Source of the DNA: CG2-30-51-40 sp041753575
GTDB taxonomy: Bacteria; Desulfobacterota; DSM-4660; Desulfatiglandales; Desulfatiglandaceae
Assembly: GCA_041753575.1 (NCBI GenBank)
Contig: JBGSUA010000120.1
Span: 1-64,000, forward strand
DNA length: 64,000 nucleotides
Direction: 5' to 3'
Shown: positions 52,153 to 60,350 of the stretch, piece by piece
Position numbering within the stretch: the first letter of the stretch is position 1
Layout of the letters: each line of letters begins with the position of its first letter
Translations under genes and position numbers: made by a program
Notes under the pieces: model-generated
The model's database searches: none
What the model was told of the DNA's origin: nothing
Seen by the model: the letters and a program-made list of their open reading frames with translations, nothing else

Positions 52153-52172
52153 ATGGAGCCCTCAGGCTCCAT
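52153..52172. repeat. Perfect inverted repeat with 8-base arms
   Basis: ATGGAGCC-CTCA-GGCTCCAT forms a perfect hairpin 20 bases upstream of the small gene's start codon on the minus strand. In the minus direction it would lie in the 5' leader of that gene. There is no T run, so it is not a typical terminator. Confidence 0.6.
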
Positions 52173-52256
52173 CAGATGTTATTACAAGCATTCATCATGC
52201 CAAAAACCTGGCCTTTTGTCCTGTTCGCATCAGTAGCCGGCATCTTGAAACTAATC

Positions 52257-52271
52257 GGAACTAAAAGTTCC
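52257..52271. promoter_or_regulatory. GGAACT-N3-AGTTCC palindrome, upstream copy
   Basis: The perfect palindrome GGAACTAAAAGTTCC is followed by TATT. The same arrangement, including the trailing TATT, recurs at 52358-52374. The GAAC-N5-GTTC core recalls LexA boxes of Gram-positive bacteria (GAAC-N4-GTTC) but with one more spacer base. Confidence 0.5.
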
Positions 52272-52320
52272 TATTACTTTTCACTGTATCGAAAGCCCTT
52301 GAGGTTGAGGAGCTTTTTGA

Positions 52321-52348
52321 GACATAACTATTTAATAACAAATATAAT
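52321..52348 (+). promoter_or_regulatory. Putative promoter for the EndoQ-UvrD gene
   Basis: TATAAT at 52343-52348 is a perfect -10 box. A weak -35 candidate, GACATA, lies 16 bases upstream (52321-52326). The predicted start would be at about 52355, right at the downstream palindrome. Confidence 0.45.
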
Positions 52349-52357
52349 ATTGCTATC

Positions 52358-52374
52358 AGGAACTTTCAGTTCCT
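52358..52374. promoter_or_regulatory. AGGAACT-N3-AGTTCCT palindrome, downstream copy
   Basis: AGGAACT-TTC-AGTTCCT has perfect 7-base arms and lies directly after the predicted transcription start of the EndoQ-UvrD gene. With the related site at 52257-52271 it forms a plausible repressor-binding pair. Confidence 0.5.
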
Positions 52375-52460
52375 ATTGTATGTAATTTAGGAACCTGTGG
52401 CTCATGTTTTTGACGCCATTAATGATTGACAGAGGACTCATATACTGTTTTCATCGGGCT

Positions 52461-55400
52461 ATGAAATTTCTGGCAGATCTTCACATCCATTCCCGTTATT
52501 CCAGGGCGACATCAAAGGGCCTTTGTGCGGAAAATCTCTTCATCTGGGCGCGGAAAAAGGGCCTGACCCTTTTGGGTACCGGGGATTTCACTCACCCTGC
52601 CTGGCTGGAAGAGCTGAAGGGAAAGCTCATTGAAGCTGAGCCCGGGTTATATCGTCTATCTTCAACCATCAGTAACAGCCTATCCTCAGCAGTTCCTGAA
52701 TCCTGCCAGGTTCAGACAAGGTTCATCCTCTCAGGAGAGATAAGCTGCATTTATAAAAAGGATGGAAAGACAAGAAAGGTGCATCATCTCCTGCTCATGC
52801 CATCCTTTGAATCCCTTGAGAGATTCAACCGCCGCCTGGCAAAGATAGGAAACCTCGGATCGGACGGAAGGCCCATATTGGGACTCGATTCACACAATCT
52901 CCTTGAAATTATGCTTGAAAGCGATCGGGCCTCTCTCTTGATACCGGCTCATATCTGGACCCCCTGGTTTTCCATTTTTGGTTCCAAATCAGGATTCGAC
53001 ACCCTGGAAGAGTGCTTCGGCGACCTTACCTCTCACATAAGGGCATTTGAAACCGGCCTGTCATCTGACCCTCTCATGAACCGCCTCCTTTCCGGGCTGG
53101 ATCACCTTAATCTCATATCCAATTCAGACGCACACTCTGCACCCAAACTGGGACGCGAGGCCACTATCTTTGATACATCCCTAGACTACGAGACAGTAAG
53201 GACCGCCCTTACTACCGGAGAGGGACTCAATGGCACAGTTGAGTTTTTCCCTGAGGAGGGGAAATACCATCTGGATGGACACCGAAACTGCAACATAAGA
53301 TATGCCCCCGCGCAGACAGAGGCCCTGAATGAGAGATGCCCCGTGTGCGGGCGGCCCCTGACCGTCGGGGTCCTCAACCGTGTCATGAGACTGGCTAACA
53401 GAGAGCGCCCGCTGCTTCAGAAGCCGTTTTTCAGCGTTATACCGCTTGCGGAGATACTCTCTGAAATAATGAACTGCGGCGAGGGCACAAGAAAGGTGGC
53501 GGATCAATATGAAAGACTTATCGCTGAAATGGGCCCTGAGCTGGACATACTCCTTACCCATCCGATTGAATCAATTTGCTCCAAAGGAGGCTCTCTCCTG
53601 GCGGAGGCCATCTCCAGGATGCGCCGCACGCAGGTCATAAAGGATGAAGGCTACGACGGAGAATATGGGAAAATCAGACTTTTTAAGGATGGGGAGATTG
53701 AATCCATTAAAGGTCAGGAAGCCCTGTTTATTTTTGATCCGGCACCCGCTGAACCGGCCGGACAAAGAGGAAGGATATCAGACAGGGCACCCAGCAGAAC
53801 GCATGATCCGGCAGTGACATCAGGCAGTGACCACAGGGATCCCATACTGGACCCCCTGAACCCTGAGCAAAAAAACGCCGTTACCTATAAAGAGGGCCAT
53901 GCCCTTATCATCGCAGGCCCTGGAACAGGCAAGACCCTTACCCTAATCCACCGTATAGCATACCTTTTGGGCAGCGGAAGGGCGAGCCCTTCTGAAATAC
54001 TCGCCCTCACATTCACCCGCAAGGCATCAAAGGAGATGAGGCAAAGGATATCAAGTCTTCTCACATCCTGCGGACTTTACAAAGGGGAGGCTTTTTTACC
54101 CTTCACCGGCACCTTCCACGGCTTTTGTCTTGATCTATTAAGAATGCATGAGGCATTGAACTCTCCAGATTTACCCTTCACTTCCGCTCACTCTGGCCCT
54201 TCTTCCCCTCTGTCCCTTTGCCCGGAATGGGAGGCTCAGAAGATAGCCAGAGACTGCCTTATTAAATGCGGCAGACGAGCAGTCTCTATTCAGAATTTTC
54301 TGAGGGCCGCCGGGGATCTGAAAAGGGCGGAGGCGCTTTCATTGCCGTCAAGGTCATCGAGCATGGCCTTTCTTGAGCCGTACAGGGAATACCGGATGGC
54401 CCTGAAGGAAAGAAATCTGCTTGACTATGATGATCTTGAGCTTGACGCGCTAAGGCTCCTTCAAGGGTCCGAGGATCTCCTGCAAAGACTCCATATCTCA
54501 TATCGCTGGATCATGGTTGACGAATACCAGGATACAAATCCTGCTCAGGCTGAGATCGTTGAAAGGCTTTCGCGGAGGTTGTCCGCCGCCGTCTTTGCCA
54601 TAGGTGATCCTGATCAGGCCATCTATGGATTCAGAGGCGCCGAACCGGCCGGCTTCATCGAGTTTCTTAACCGCTTCCCTGGCGCAAAGGCCATAACCCT
54701 CACTACGAACTACCGCTCCTCCGAGACCATCCTCAAGGCAGCAGCGTCGCTTATGGGGAAAAAGGCACCCCTTATCAGCAGTATTTCCGAAGACGCGCCC
54801 ATAGCCATGGCTGCCTGCGGCAGCGCCTTCGAGGAGGCGGAGATGGTTGCTAAGCGGATTGAAGATCTTATGGGAGGAATATCGCATTTCTCCCTGGACG
54901 CAGGCAGGGTGTCCGGCGAAGGTGGAGATGCCTATTACGGGTTCGGGGATATCGCAGTTCTCTACAGGTTGAATGCGATGGGAGACGCCATTGAGGAAGC
55001 CCTTGACAGGGCATCCATACCATTTTCGCGCATTGCAGAAAAACCGGTTTTGGCGCGATATCCAGTTGATTTCCTGTCAGCCTTTCTCTTCTGCATGCGG
55101 TATGGAGACAAGCCACTGTACAGAAAAAACTACGAGGATGCATGCCGGAAATACCATGCATCCGCGAGGCATCAGGATCAAATGCCGGAGGAAATATCAG
55201 GGCTGGATGGACTCTTGGATGAAGCGCTCGCCATCCACGGCCTCAAGATCTCAGGGCAAGGAGAGGTGGAGGCGCTCAGCGCCCTGAAGCACTTGGCGCG
55301 AGACGCCCAGGGAGACCTGACTGAACTCCTGGACATCCTGGCGCTTGAAAGGGGTCTGGATCTGGTGCATTTCAAGGGAGACAGGGTTGCATTGATGTCC

Positions 55401-55712
55401 ATACATGCGGCAAAAGGCCTTGAGTGGCCGATTGTGTTTCTTATAGGATGCGAGGAAGGCCTGATGCCCTGCACCATCTTCAAGGAAAAGGACGAAGAGG
55501 AAGAAAGGCGGCTCTTCTACGTGGCGGTTACAAGGGCACGCGTGAGGCTCACTTTATCCTGGGCATCTCACCGGAGCCTTCTGGGAATATCCTCTGAAGG
55601 AAACCCATCACGGTTTTTGTCTCAAATACCATCAAAGCTTATGAAACCGATTGAAGATAAAGGCAAGAGGCCAAGGACGAGAAGGCCCTCCCAGATGGCC
55701 CTGTTCACCTGA
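52461..55712 (+). CDS. Endonuclease Q-UvrD helicase fusion
   Basis: The 1083-residue protein has two parts. Residues 1-425 match endonuclease Q: PHP metal motifs DLHIHSRYS (6-14), GDFTHP (41-46), GEIS (92-95), PAHIWTPWFS (162-171) and SDAHS (222-226), then a zinc finger with Cys277 and CPVC (293-296) followed by LTVGVLNRV. EndoQ nicks DNA 5' of deaminated bases. After a linker (426-465) comes a UvrD/PcrA-type SF1A helicase: AGPGTGKTLTL, VDEYQDTNPAQ, GDPDQAIYGFRGA, IHAAKGLEW and VAVTRARVRL. One chain could thus incise and unwind. The ATG at 52461 gives the usual PHP start; the frame is open from 52404. Confidence 0.85.
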   Translation: MKFLADLHIHSRYSRATSKGLCAENLFIWARKKGLTLLGTGDFTHPAWLEELKGKLIEAEPGLYRLSSTISNSLSSAVPESCQVQTRFILSGEISCIYKKDGKTRKVHHLLLMPSFESLERFNRRLAKIGNLGSDGRPILGLDSHNLLEIMLESDRASLLIPAHIWTPWFSIFGSKSGFDTLEECFGDLTSHIRAFETGLSSDPLMNRLLSGLDHLNLISNSDAHSAPKLGREATIFDTSLDYETVRTALTTGEGLNGTVEFFPEEGKYHLDGHRNCNIRYAPAQTEALNERCPVCGRPLTVGVLNRVMRLANRERPLLQKPFFSVIPLAEILSEIMNCGEGTRKVADQYERLIAEMGPELDILLTHPIESICSKGGSLLAEAISRMRRTQVIKDEGYDGEYGKIRLFKDGEIESIKGQEALFIFDPAPAEPAGQRGRISDRAPSRTHDPAVTSGSDHRDPILDPLNPEQKNAVTYKEGHALIIAGPGTGKTLTLIHRIAYLLGSGRASPSEILALTFTRKASKEMRQRISSLLTSCGLYKGEAFLPFTGTFHGFCLDLLRMHEALNSPDLPFTSAHSGPSSPLSLCPEWEAQKIARDCLIKCGRRAVSIQNFLRAAGDLKRAEALSLPSRSSSMAFLEPYREYRMALKERNLLDYDDLELDALRLLQGSEDLLQRLHISYRWIMVDEYQDTNPAQAEIVERLSRRLSAAVFAIGDPDQAIYGFRGAEPAGFIEFLNRFPGAKAITLTTNYRSSETILKAAASLMGKKAPLISSISEDAPIAMAACGSAFEEAEMVAKRIEDLMGGISHFSLDAGRVSGEGGDAYYGFGDIAVLYRLNAMGDAIEEALDRASIPFSRIAEKPVLARYPVDFLSAFLFCMRYGDKPLYRKNYEDACRKYHASARHQDQMPEEISGLDGLLDEALAIHGLKISGQGEVEALSALKHLARDAQGDLTELLDILALERGLDLVHFKGDRVALMSIHAAKGLEWPIVFLIGCEEGLMPCTIFKEKDEEEERRLFYVAVTRARVRLTLSWASHRSLLGISSEGNPSRFLSQIPSKLMKPIEDKGKRPRTRRPSQMALFT

Positions 55713-55735
55713 TCCGGTCTTATGAGATCTCTTCT

Positions 55736-57034
55736 CTAATGCTTGAAGGCCCTCTGGCCCGTAAAGACCATGGCCACCTGAGGCACCGCCTCGTTGCAGG
55801 CATCTATCACCTCAAAGTCTCTCAGTGAGCCTCCAGGCTGGACAATAGCGGCTATGCCCTGACAGATGCCCACATCCACCCCGTCTCTGAAAGGGAAAAA
55901 AGCGTCCGAAACCATCACAGATCCGATAAGTCCTCCCTTGTCCTCTTTCGTCTTGTTATCTATCTCATCCAGCACGAAGCGATCCTTCCGCCCCCTTTTG
56001 ACCTCAAGCTCCAGGTCTTTGTAAGATAAGCCTAATCGCCTGAAAGACAGGGCGTCTGCATATTTTGTATATGCCTTGTAAACGGCTATCTCAGCGACTC
56101 CGACCCTGTCCTGCTCTCCGGTGCCGATACCCACCGTTACACCATCTTTTACAAAAATGACCGAGTTGGATGTGACTCCCTGCTCGACCTGCCATCCGAA
56201 AAGCATGTCGCCGTATTCCCCTTCGGAGGGATCCCTCTCCGCGGCATAGCTTTTACCGTTGTGGGCCGCGGTAGCCCGGAGAAAGTCCTTTCTTGTCCTT
56301 ATTAGGTTCAAGGGAGATTGCTGCAGAATTATGCCCCCGTCCATAAGGCTTTTTATGTCAACAAATCTTGAAGAGGCATAGTCAGAAAGCCTTCCCATCC
56401 TGGAGATGCGCATGATCCTCAGGTTGGCCCTTCGAGCCAGAATATCCACGGCTCCCTCCTCATAGTCGGGAGCGGACACGACTTCAAGATAGTTCTCAGC
56501 GACCATAGCCGCTGTGATCTTGTCCACAGAACGGTTAAACACGGCGCAGCCTCCAAAGGCGGCAATTCTGTCTGCCATATTGGCCCTTTCATAGGCTGAA
56601 GCGAGGCTCTCCCCGTAAGCAACCCCGCACGGATTGTTATGCTTTACAATAACGGCCGCCGGCCTGTCGGTGAGGTATTTCATGATATTGAGGGCGCTGT
56701 CCACATCGGTCAGATTAATCTTGCCGGGGTGCTTTCCGCTCTGAATCATGTCTTTTTCAGAGATGGAGGATACGATCCCTCTTCCCGGCTCGATAAACGC
56801 GCATTCCCCAAGGACAAGATTTCCGTTCACAAGCTCATAGATCGCGGCCTCCTGTCCAGGGTTTTCGCCGTACCTGAGGCCCTTTTCGATCACTTCGCCG
56901 GTCTTTTCATCCGGTATCTTCCAGCTTCTTTTCCGGTAGCGGAGAACCTGATCTCCAAAAGATATGCTCACATCCTCGGGGAAGTGATCATCCATCAGGG
57001 TCCTGTAAATACCTTTCAGATCTTTTTCCATCAT
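55736..57034 (-). CDS. purH: AICAR formyltransferase (PurH without the IMP cyclohydrolase domain)
   Basis: The 432-residue protein covers only the formyltransferase part of PurH. The catalytic Lys-His is in VIVKHNNPCGVAYG, RYGENPGQEAAIYE is the usual segment entering this domain, and the end VVSDAFFPFRDGVD...ACNEAVPQVAMVFTGQRAFKH is complete. Bifunctional PurH proteins are about 520 residues and begin with an MGS-like cyclohydrolase domain, absent here. It transfers a formyl group from formyl-THF to AICAR in purine synthesis; the ring-closing enzyme must be encoded elsewhere. A GGAGG site precedes the ATG. It is convergent with the EndoQ-UvrD gene. Confidence 0.9.
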   Translation of the reverse strand: MMEKDLKGIYRTLMDDHFPEDVSISFGDQVLRYRKRSWKIPDEKTGEVIEKGLRYGENPGQEAAIYELVNGNLVLGECAFIEPGRGIVSSISEKDMIQSGKHPGKINLTDVDSALNIMKYLTDRPAAVIVKHNNPCGVAYGESLASAYERANMADRIAAFGGCAVFNRSVDKITAAMVAENYLEVVSAPDYEEGAVDILARRANLRIMRISRMGRLSDYASSRFVDIKSLMDGGIILQQSPLNLIRTRKDFLRATAAHNGKSYAAERDPSEGEYGDMLFGWQVEQGVTSNSVIFVKDGVTVGIGTGEQDRVGVAEIAVYKAYTKYADALSFRRLGLSYKDLELEVKRGRKDRFVLDEIDNKTKEDKGGLIGSVMVSDAFFPFRDGVDVGICQGIAAIVQPGGSLRDFEVIDACNEAVPQVAMVFTGQRAFKH

Positions 57035-57058
57035 ATCCTCCCTGCCATGAACCGCCCT

Positions 57059-57829
57059 CTAAATCTTGTGCTTTTCAACATAGGCGTAGGCGCTGTGGTT
57101 ATGAATTGATTCAAAGTTTTCAGACTCGACAGAAAACCACGTGATATTGGGATCTCCGTCAAGCTTAAGGGCGATCTCGCGGACGATATCCTCAACAAAC
57201 ATCGGATTTCTATATGCCTTTTCGGTTACGAATTTTTCGTCCTCCCTTTTCAGGACCGAATAGACCTCGCTTGAGGCGGACTCCTCAACGAGTTTTATCA
57301 GGTCTTCAATCCAGACAAACTTCTTGAATCGCACCTGTACCCTGACCTCTCCCCTCTGGTTGTGGGCTCCGTAGTCGCTTATCTCCTTTGAACAGGGGCA
57401 AAGGGTTGATATGGGAACATTGATCATGATAACGAGGTCAGGCCTCTCAGCCAGGCTTCCCTTGAAGGTGCATTTGTACTCCATTAGTCCTTCGGCGCCG
57501 GTCACAGGAGCGGACTTTTTGATGAAGTAAGGAAACCTTATCTCCATCCTCGCGCTCTGGGCATTGAGCCTTTCCTTCATCTCCTTGAGTATGACCGTAA
57601 AGTTTTGAAGCGATATCCTCCGGCTGTGCTCATTGAGTATTTCGACGAACCGGCTCATGTGGGTTCCCTTGTAATAGCGGGGAAGATTAACGTACATATT
57701 TATTAAGGCTACGGTCTGCTGCTCCCCCATATCCTTGTCAAGCACCGTTATGGGGTAACTGATACCTTTGACCCCGACCTGGTCTATATCAATATTCCTG
57801 TAATCCCTGTTATTCTGAATGTCCTCCAT
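57059..57829 (-). CDS. folE2: GTP cyclohydrolase FolE2 (type IB)
   Basis: The 256-residue protein has the FolE2 pattern: GISYPITVLDK and YKGTHMSRFVEIL near the N-terminus, VPISTLCPCSKEIS with the metal-binding Cys, and the late FVEDIVREIALKL. It makes dihydroneopterin triphosphate from GTP for folate and queuosine/deazapurine synthesis and, unlike FolE, works without zinc. In many bacteria it is induced when zinc is scarce. It lies 24 bases upstream of purH, a folate-dependent enzyme gene. A large inverted repeat overlaps its predicted promoter. Confidence 0.93.
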   Translation of the reverse strand: MEDIQNNRDYRNIDIDQVGVKGISYPITVLDKDMGEQQTVALINMYVNLPRYYKGTHMSRFVEILNEHSRRISLQNFTVILKEMKERLNAQSARMEIRFPYFIKKSAPVTGAEGLMEYKCTFKGSLAERPDLVIMINVPISTLCPCSKEISDYGAHNQRGEVRVQVRFKKFVWIEDLIKLVEESASSEVYSVLKREDEKFVTEKAYRNPMFVEDIVREIALKLDGDPNITWFSVESENFESIHNHSAYAYVEKHKI

Positions 57830-57855
57830 ATATCCGTCAATCCTGTGTGAGATCT

Positions 57856-57883
57856 GCCCTGTGAGTATATTACCTCACAGGGC
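57856..57883. promoter_or_regulatory. Perfect 10-base inverted repeat overlapping the folE2 promoter
   Basis: GCCCTGTGAG-N8-CTCACAGGGC is perfect. On the minus strand TTGACA (57885-57890) and TATACT (57864-57869), 15 bases apart, form a promoter that the repeat overlaps. It starts 27 bases upstream of the folE2 start codon. It may be an operator or a leader hairpin. Confidence 0.5.
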
Positions 57884-58034
57884 TTGTCAAGAAGTGTCTC
57901 AACGGCCTGCCGACTTCGTCCCAAAGCACATTGCATCTTCGATAAAGTCTGATAAGGTTTTCGCCGGAAGGCCTTCAGAGACTAAAATCTCTTGCCAAAA
58001 CTGCGCGCTCTCTTTATATTAAATACGATTCGCT

Positions 58035-58112
<78 letters not shown>

Positions 58113-58183
58113 CACTCAAAAAAATATCTGCATCAGGTCAAGGGGAGATGGGTTGCTCGCGGTCTTCTGAGATGAACCGGCAC

Positions 58184-58219
58184 GGGAGGCCGCCCAGGTT
58201 CTGGGGCTTATCTGCGGGG
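58184..58219. repeat. Short dispersed repeat, copy 1 (similar to 60009-60045)
   Basis: This segment, just after the end of rlmD on the minus strand, matches 60009-60045: GGGAGRCCGC, AGGTT, GG-TTATCTG-GGG are shared in order with the same spacing. It lies between rlmD and the tRNA gene. Confidence 0.5.
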
Positions 58220-58224
58220 AAAGA

Positions 58225-59619
58225 TTAACGGCCTCTTCTTTCCAGCCTGACCACACACTCCACATGATGGGTGTGAGGAAACATGTCCACAGGCTGGATT
58301 TCGCATATCTCATAACCTGTTGAAAATAAGGCAAGATCACGACCAAGGGTCGCCGGGTTGCACGAGACATAAACGATTCTTTTTGGCGCAATCGCGAGGA
58401 GACTTTCTGCCACATCCCCGTGCATCCCCGCCCGGGGCGGATCTGCTATAACCACGTCAGGCATTGCCTTTCCCTCCTTCAAAAGCTCCCTTATGTCCCC
58501 GACTATGAATCGGCAATTTTTGACCTCGTTGACCTCACAGTTGACTCTCGCATCCAGGACCGCATGCTCATTAAGTTCCATGCCTGTCACCCTGAGAGCG
58601 TCTTTAGACAGATAGATAGGTATAGTGCCGGTGCCGCTGTATAGATCCAGCAGATCTTCCTTCCCGCTGAGAGCCGCGAATTTCGCAACGGTATCATAGA
58701 GCCTGCAGGCGGCTAGTGTATTTGTCTGGAAAAAAGAAGAAGCCGAGATCCTGAATTTCCACTGACCTATGGTGTCTAACAGGAAGCCTTGACCCTGAAG
58801 GTTCGTTTCCTTTTCGCCCGCTGCAATCGCAGCCTTTCTGCTGTTTACGGTATGAACAAAACTCGAAATCGAGGGAAAATCATCGCAGAGCTTCTCAGCC
58901 AGGGGCGGCAGTAGTCCTCTTTTCTCATCTGATGTGATAATGTTTACGAGCCATCTCTCCGCAAAGGTTGAATACCTGAGCGTCAAGTAGCGCCAGTAAC
59001 CGCTGTGGCTTTTGAGTCCATAGACAGGCACGCCGGTATCTTGAAACAAGGCCTTTGCAGAGCGCATGATCGCGCTTCCTTCCTCAGGGAGGAGCAGGCA
59101 TTCCTCAATGTCAATCACCTTGTTAAAGGTCCCGGGGACATGAAGGCCAAGGGTGAAGGTAAACTCAGCTCCTGCTTTTTCCTTTTCAGGACGGGGAATC
59201 CATCTTCTATCAGAGAAAGAGAACTCCATCTTGTTACGGTACCTGAACTCGAGAGGCGATGGGATTACAGGGTGGACAACGATCCCCTTCAGCCCCGCTA
59301 TCCGCTCCACACATTCCTTGACTATCTCACGCTTGAAGGAAAGCTGTGCATCATATTGAATGTGCTGCCACTGGCATCCGCCGCAAGATGCAGCATGCCT
59401 GCAGGGCGGGTTTCTTCTGAAAGGAGATGGATCGAGGATTTCAAGGATTCTGGCCTCAGCATAATCCTTCTTATTCCTTGAGACAGTCACCTTGACAGTG
59501 TCACCGGCGACTGAACGCGGGACGAAAACAACCATCCCCTCGCATCTTGCGATCCCATTCCCGCCATTTGCCATTTTCTCAATTCGAAGATCCCTTATTT
59601 CTGAACGACGCAGCGCCAT
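58225..59619 (-). CDS. rlmD: 23S rRNA (uracil-5-)-methyltransferase RlmD/TrmA-family
   Basis: The 464-residue enzyme begins with a TRAM domain (IEKMANGGNGIARCEGMVVFV in part). The Fe-S cysteines are in PPCRHAASCGGCQW plus the later Cys in IEECLL. The SAM motif region is DLLDLYSGTGTIP, the catalytic Asp/Pro in VIADPPRAGMHG and the nucleophilic Cys in VYVSCNPATLGRD. It makes 5-methyluridine in 23S rRNA. RlmD (U1939) is the best fit, but RlmCD-like dual enzymes cannot be excluded. AGGAGG precedes the ATG. Confidence 0.9.
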   Translation of the reverse strand: MALRRSEIRDLRIEKMANGGNGIARCEGMVVFVPRSVAGDTVKVTVSRNKKDYAEARILEILDPSPFRRNPPCRHAASCGGCQWQHIQYDAQLSFKREIVKECVERIAGLKGIVVHPVIPSPLEFRYRNKMEFSFSDRRWIPRPEKEKAGAEFTFTLGLHVPGTFNKVIDIEECLLLPEEGSAIMRSAKALFQDTGVPVYGLKSHSGYWRYLTLRYSTFAERWLVNIITSDEKRGLLPPLAEKLCDDFPSISSFVHTVNSRKAAIAAGEKETNLQGQGFLLDTIGQWKFRISASSFFQTNTLAACRLYDTVAKFAALSGKEDLLDLYSGTGTIPIYLSKDALRVTGMELNEHAVLDARVNCEVNEVKNCRFIVGDIRELLKEGKAMPDVVIADPPRAGMHGDVAESLLAIAPKRIVYVSCNPATLGRDLALFSTGYEICEIQPVDMFPHTHHVECVVRLERRGR

Positions 59620-59649
59620 CCAATCCTCCTTTTAAACTTTCCTTCCAAA

Positions 59650-59787
59650 CGTTCATGACAGCAATATTTTGTCACCCCCGAGCATGAAAATCCTCTTTCC
59701 CACAGATGAGAGAGCAGCCCTCTTTTACTGATCCCTGGCCCCTGATCTCTAATCCCTGGCTTGGTGAGGGCATTTTCACGGTAAACT
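59650..59787. repeat. Dispersed repeat, copy 2 (first copy at 19850-20050)
   Basis: Both flanks match copy 1, but only about two 14-base CTGATCCCTGGCCY units are present (from 59728). The copies lie 39.8 kb apart and in the same orientation. Confidence 0.75.
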
Positions 59788-60008
59788 GAATAGTATTGTC
59801 TCGTATCCGACCGCGGGGCAGGCCGCCTCCGGGAGCCGAAAAAGGTTCCGCAAGAAAAACTGTGACTGCTCGCATAGCTATTTATCAGGACTTGAGAAAT
59901 CTTGCCAGTTGAATTCGCGATTTGCAGGATGCAGCCTGTTTCGTTGAACCTATTTCGTATCTGCTCATGCAGGAGGATATCTCTCGGGCCCTTTTGAGAG
60001 CAACCGGA

Positions 60009-60045
60009 GGGAGACCGCTTAGGTTTTTAAGGTTTATCTGAGGGA
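60009..60045. repeat. Short dispersed repeat, copy 2 (similar to 58184-58219)
   Basis: The order GGGAGACCGC, AGGTT, GGTTTATCTGAGGG repeats that at 58184-58219 with small differences. The two copies flank the rlmD gene in direct orientation. Confidence 0.5.
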
Positions 60046-60350
60046 GAACTTTTTACCGGATAAAGTCTGGAACGAAGAGCCGGCTGGCATACCCTGCCGC
60101 AACAAGCACCAGGCCTTGAGAGCTGATGAACCGGCAAAAAGTGAGAACCGCAAGCGAAGAAGGTTTTAAAAGACCAACTGCGACTGGTTGATATAAAATT
60201 ATTTATCAACTATAAACTTTTTTTACACATCCGAAGTTAGTTCATAGGCTTGATTATGTTTTATAATGTCAAATTAATATGGAATTATTACTTGTTCAGG
60301 TATGAGAATTGCTTATGTAAACAAGTAACCGGCAAGACAGGCATTGAATC

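Larger units (their letters stand above)
52133..52460. other. Divergent control region upstream of the EndoQ-UvrD gene
   Basis: This 328-base gap contains a perfect hairpin (52153-52172), two similar GGAACT/AGTTCC palindromes (52257-52271 and 52358-52374), and an AT-rich promoter-like stretch with TATAAT at 52343-52348. It should contain promoters for the rightward helicase gene and for the leftward small gene. Confidence 0.55.
59620..60350. other. Repeat-rich gap between rlmD and the pilin operon
   Basis: This 731-base stretch has no convincing gene. It holds the second copy of the 19850 repeat (59650-59787), a short repeat (60009-60045), and an AT-rich end (60190-60300) with a TATAAT word at 60262-60267 that could belong to the pilin promoter. 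A 67-codon leftward frame at 59672-59875 lies within the repeat and is not considered a gene. Confidence 0.55.

Noticed and set aside
59672..59875. A 67-codon leftward open frame
   Set aside because: It lies mostly inside the dispersed repeat whose other copy (19850-20050) differs by tandem units that would change the protein; there is no ribosome binding site.
60262..60267. TATAAT considered as a firm promoter for the pilin operon
   Set aside because: No acceptable -35 box is at 16-18 bases, and no clear sigma-54 -24/-12 pair was found; left as a possibility only.
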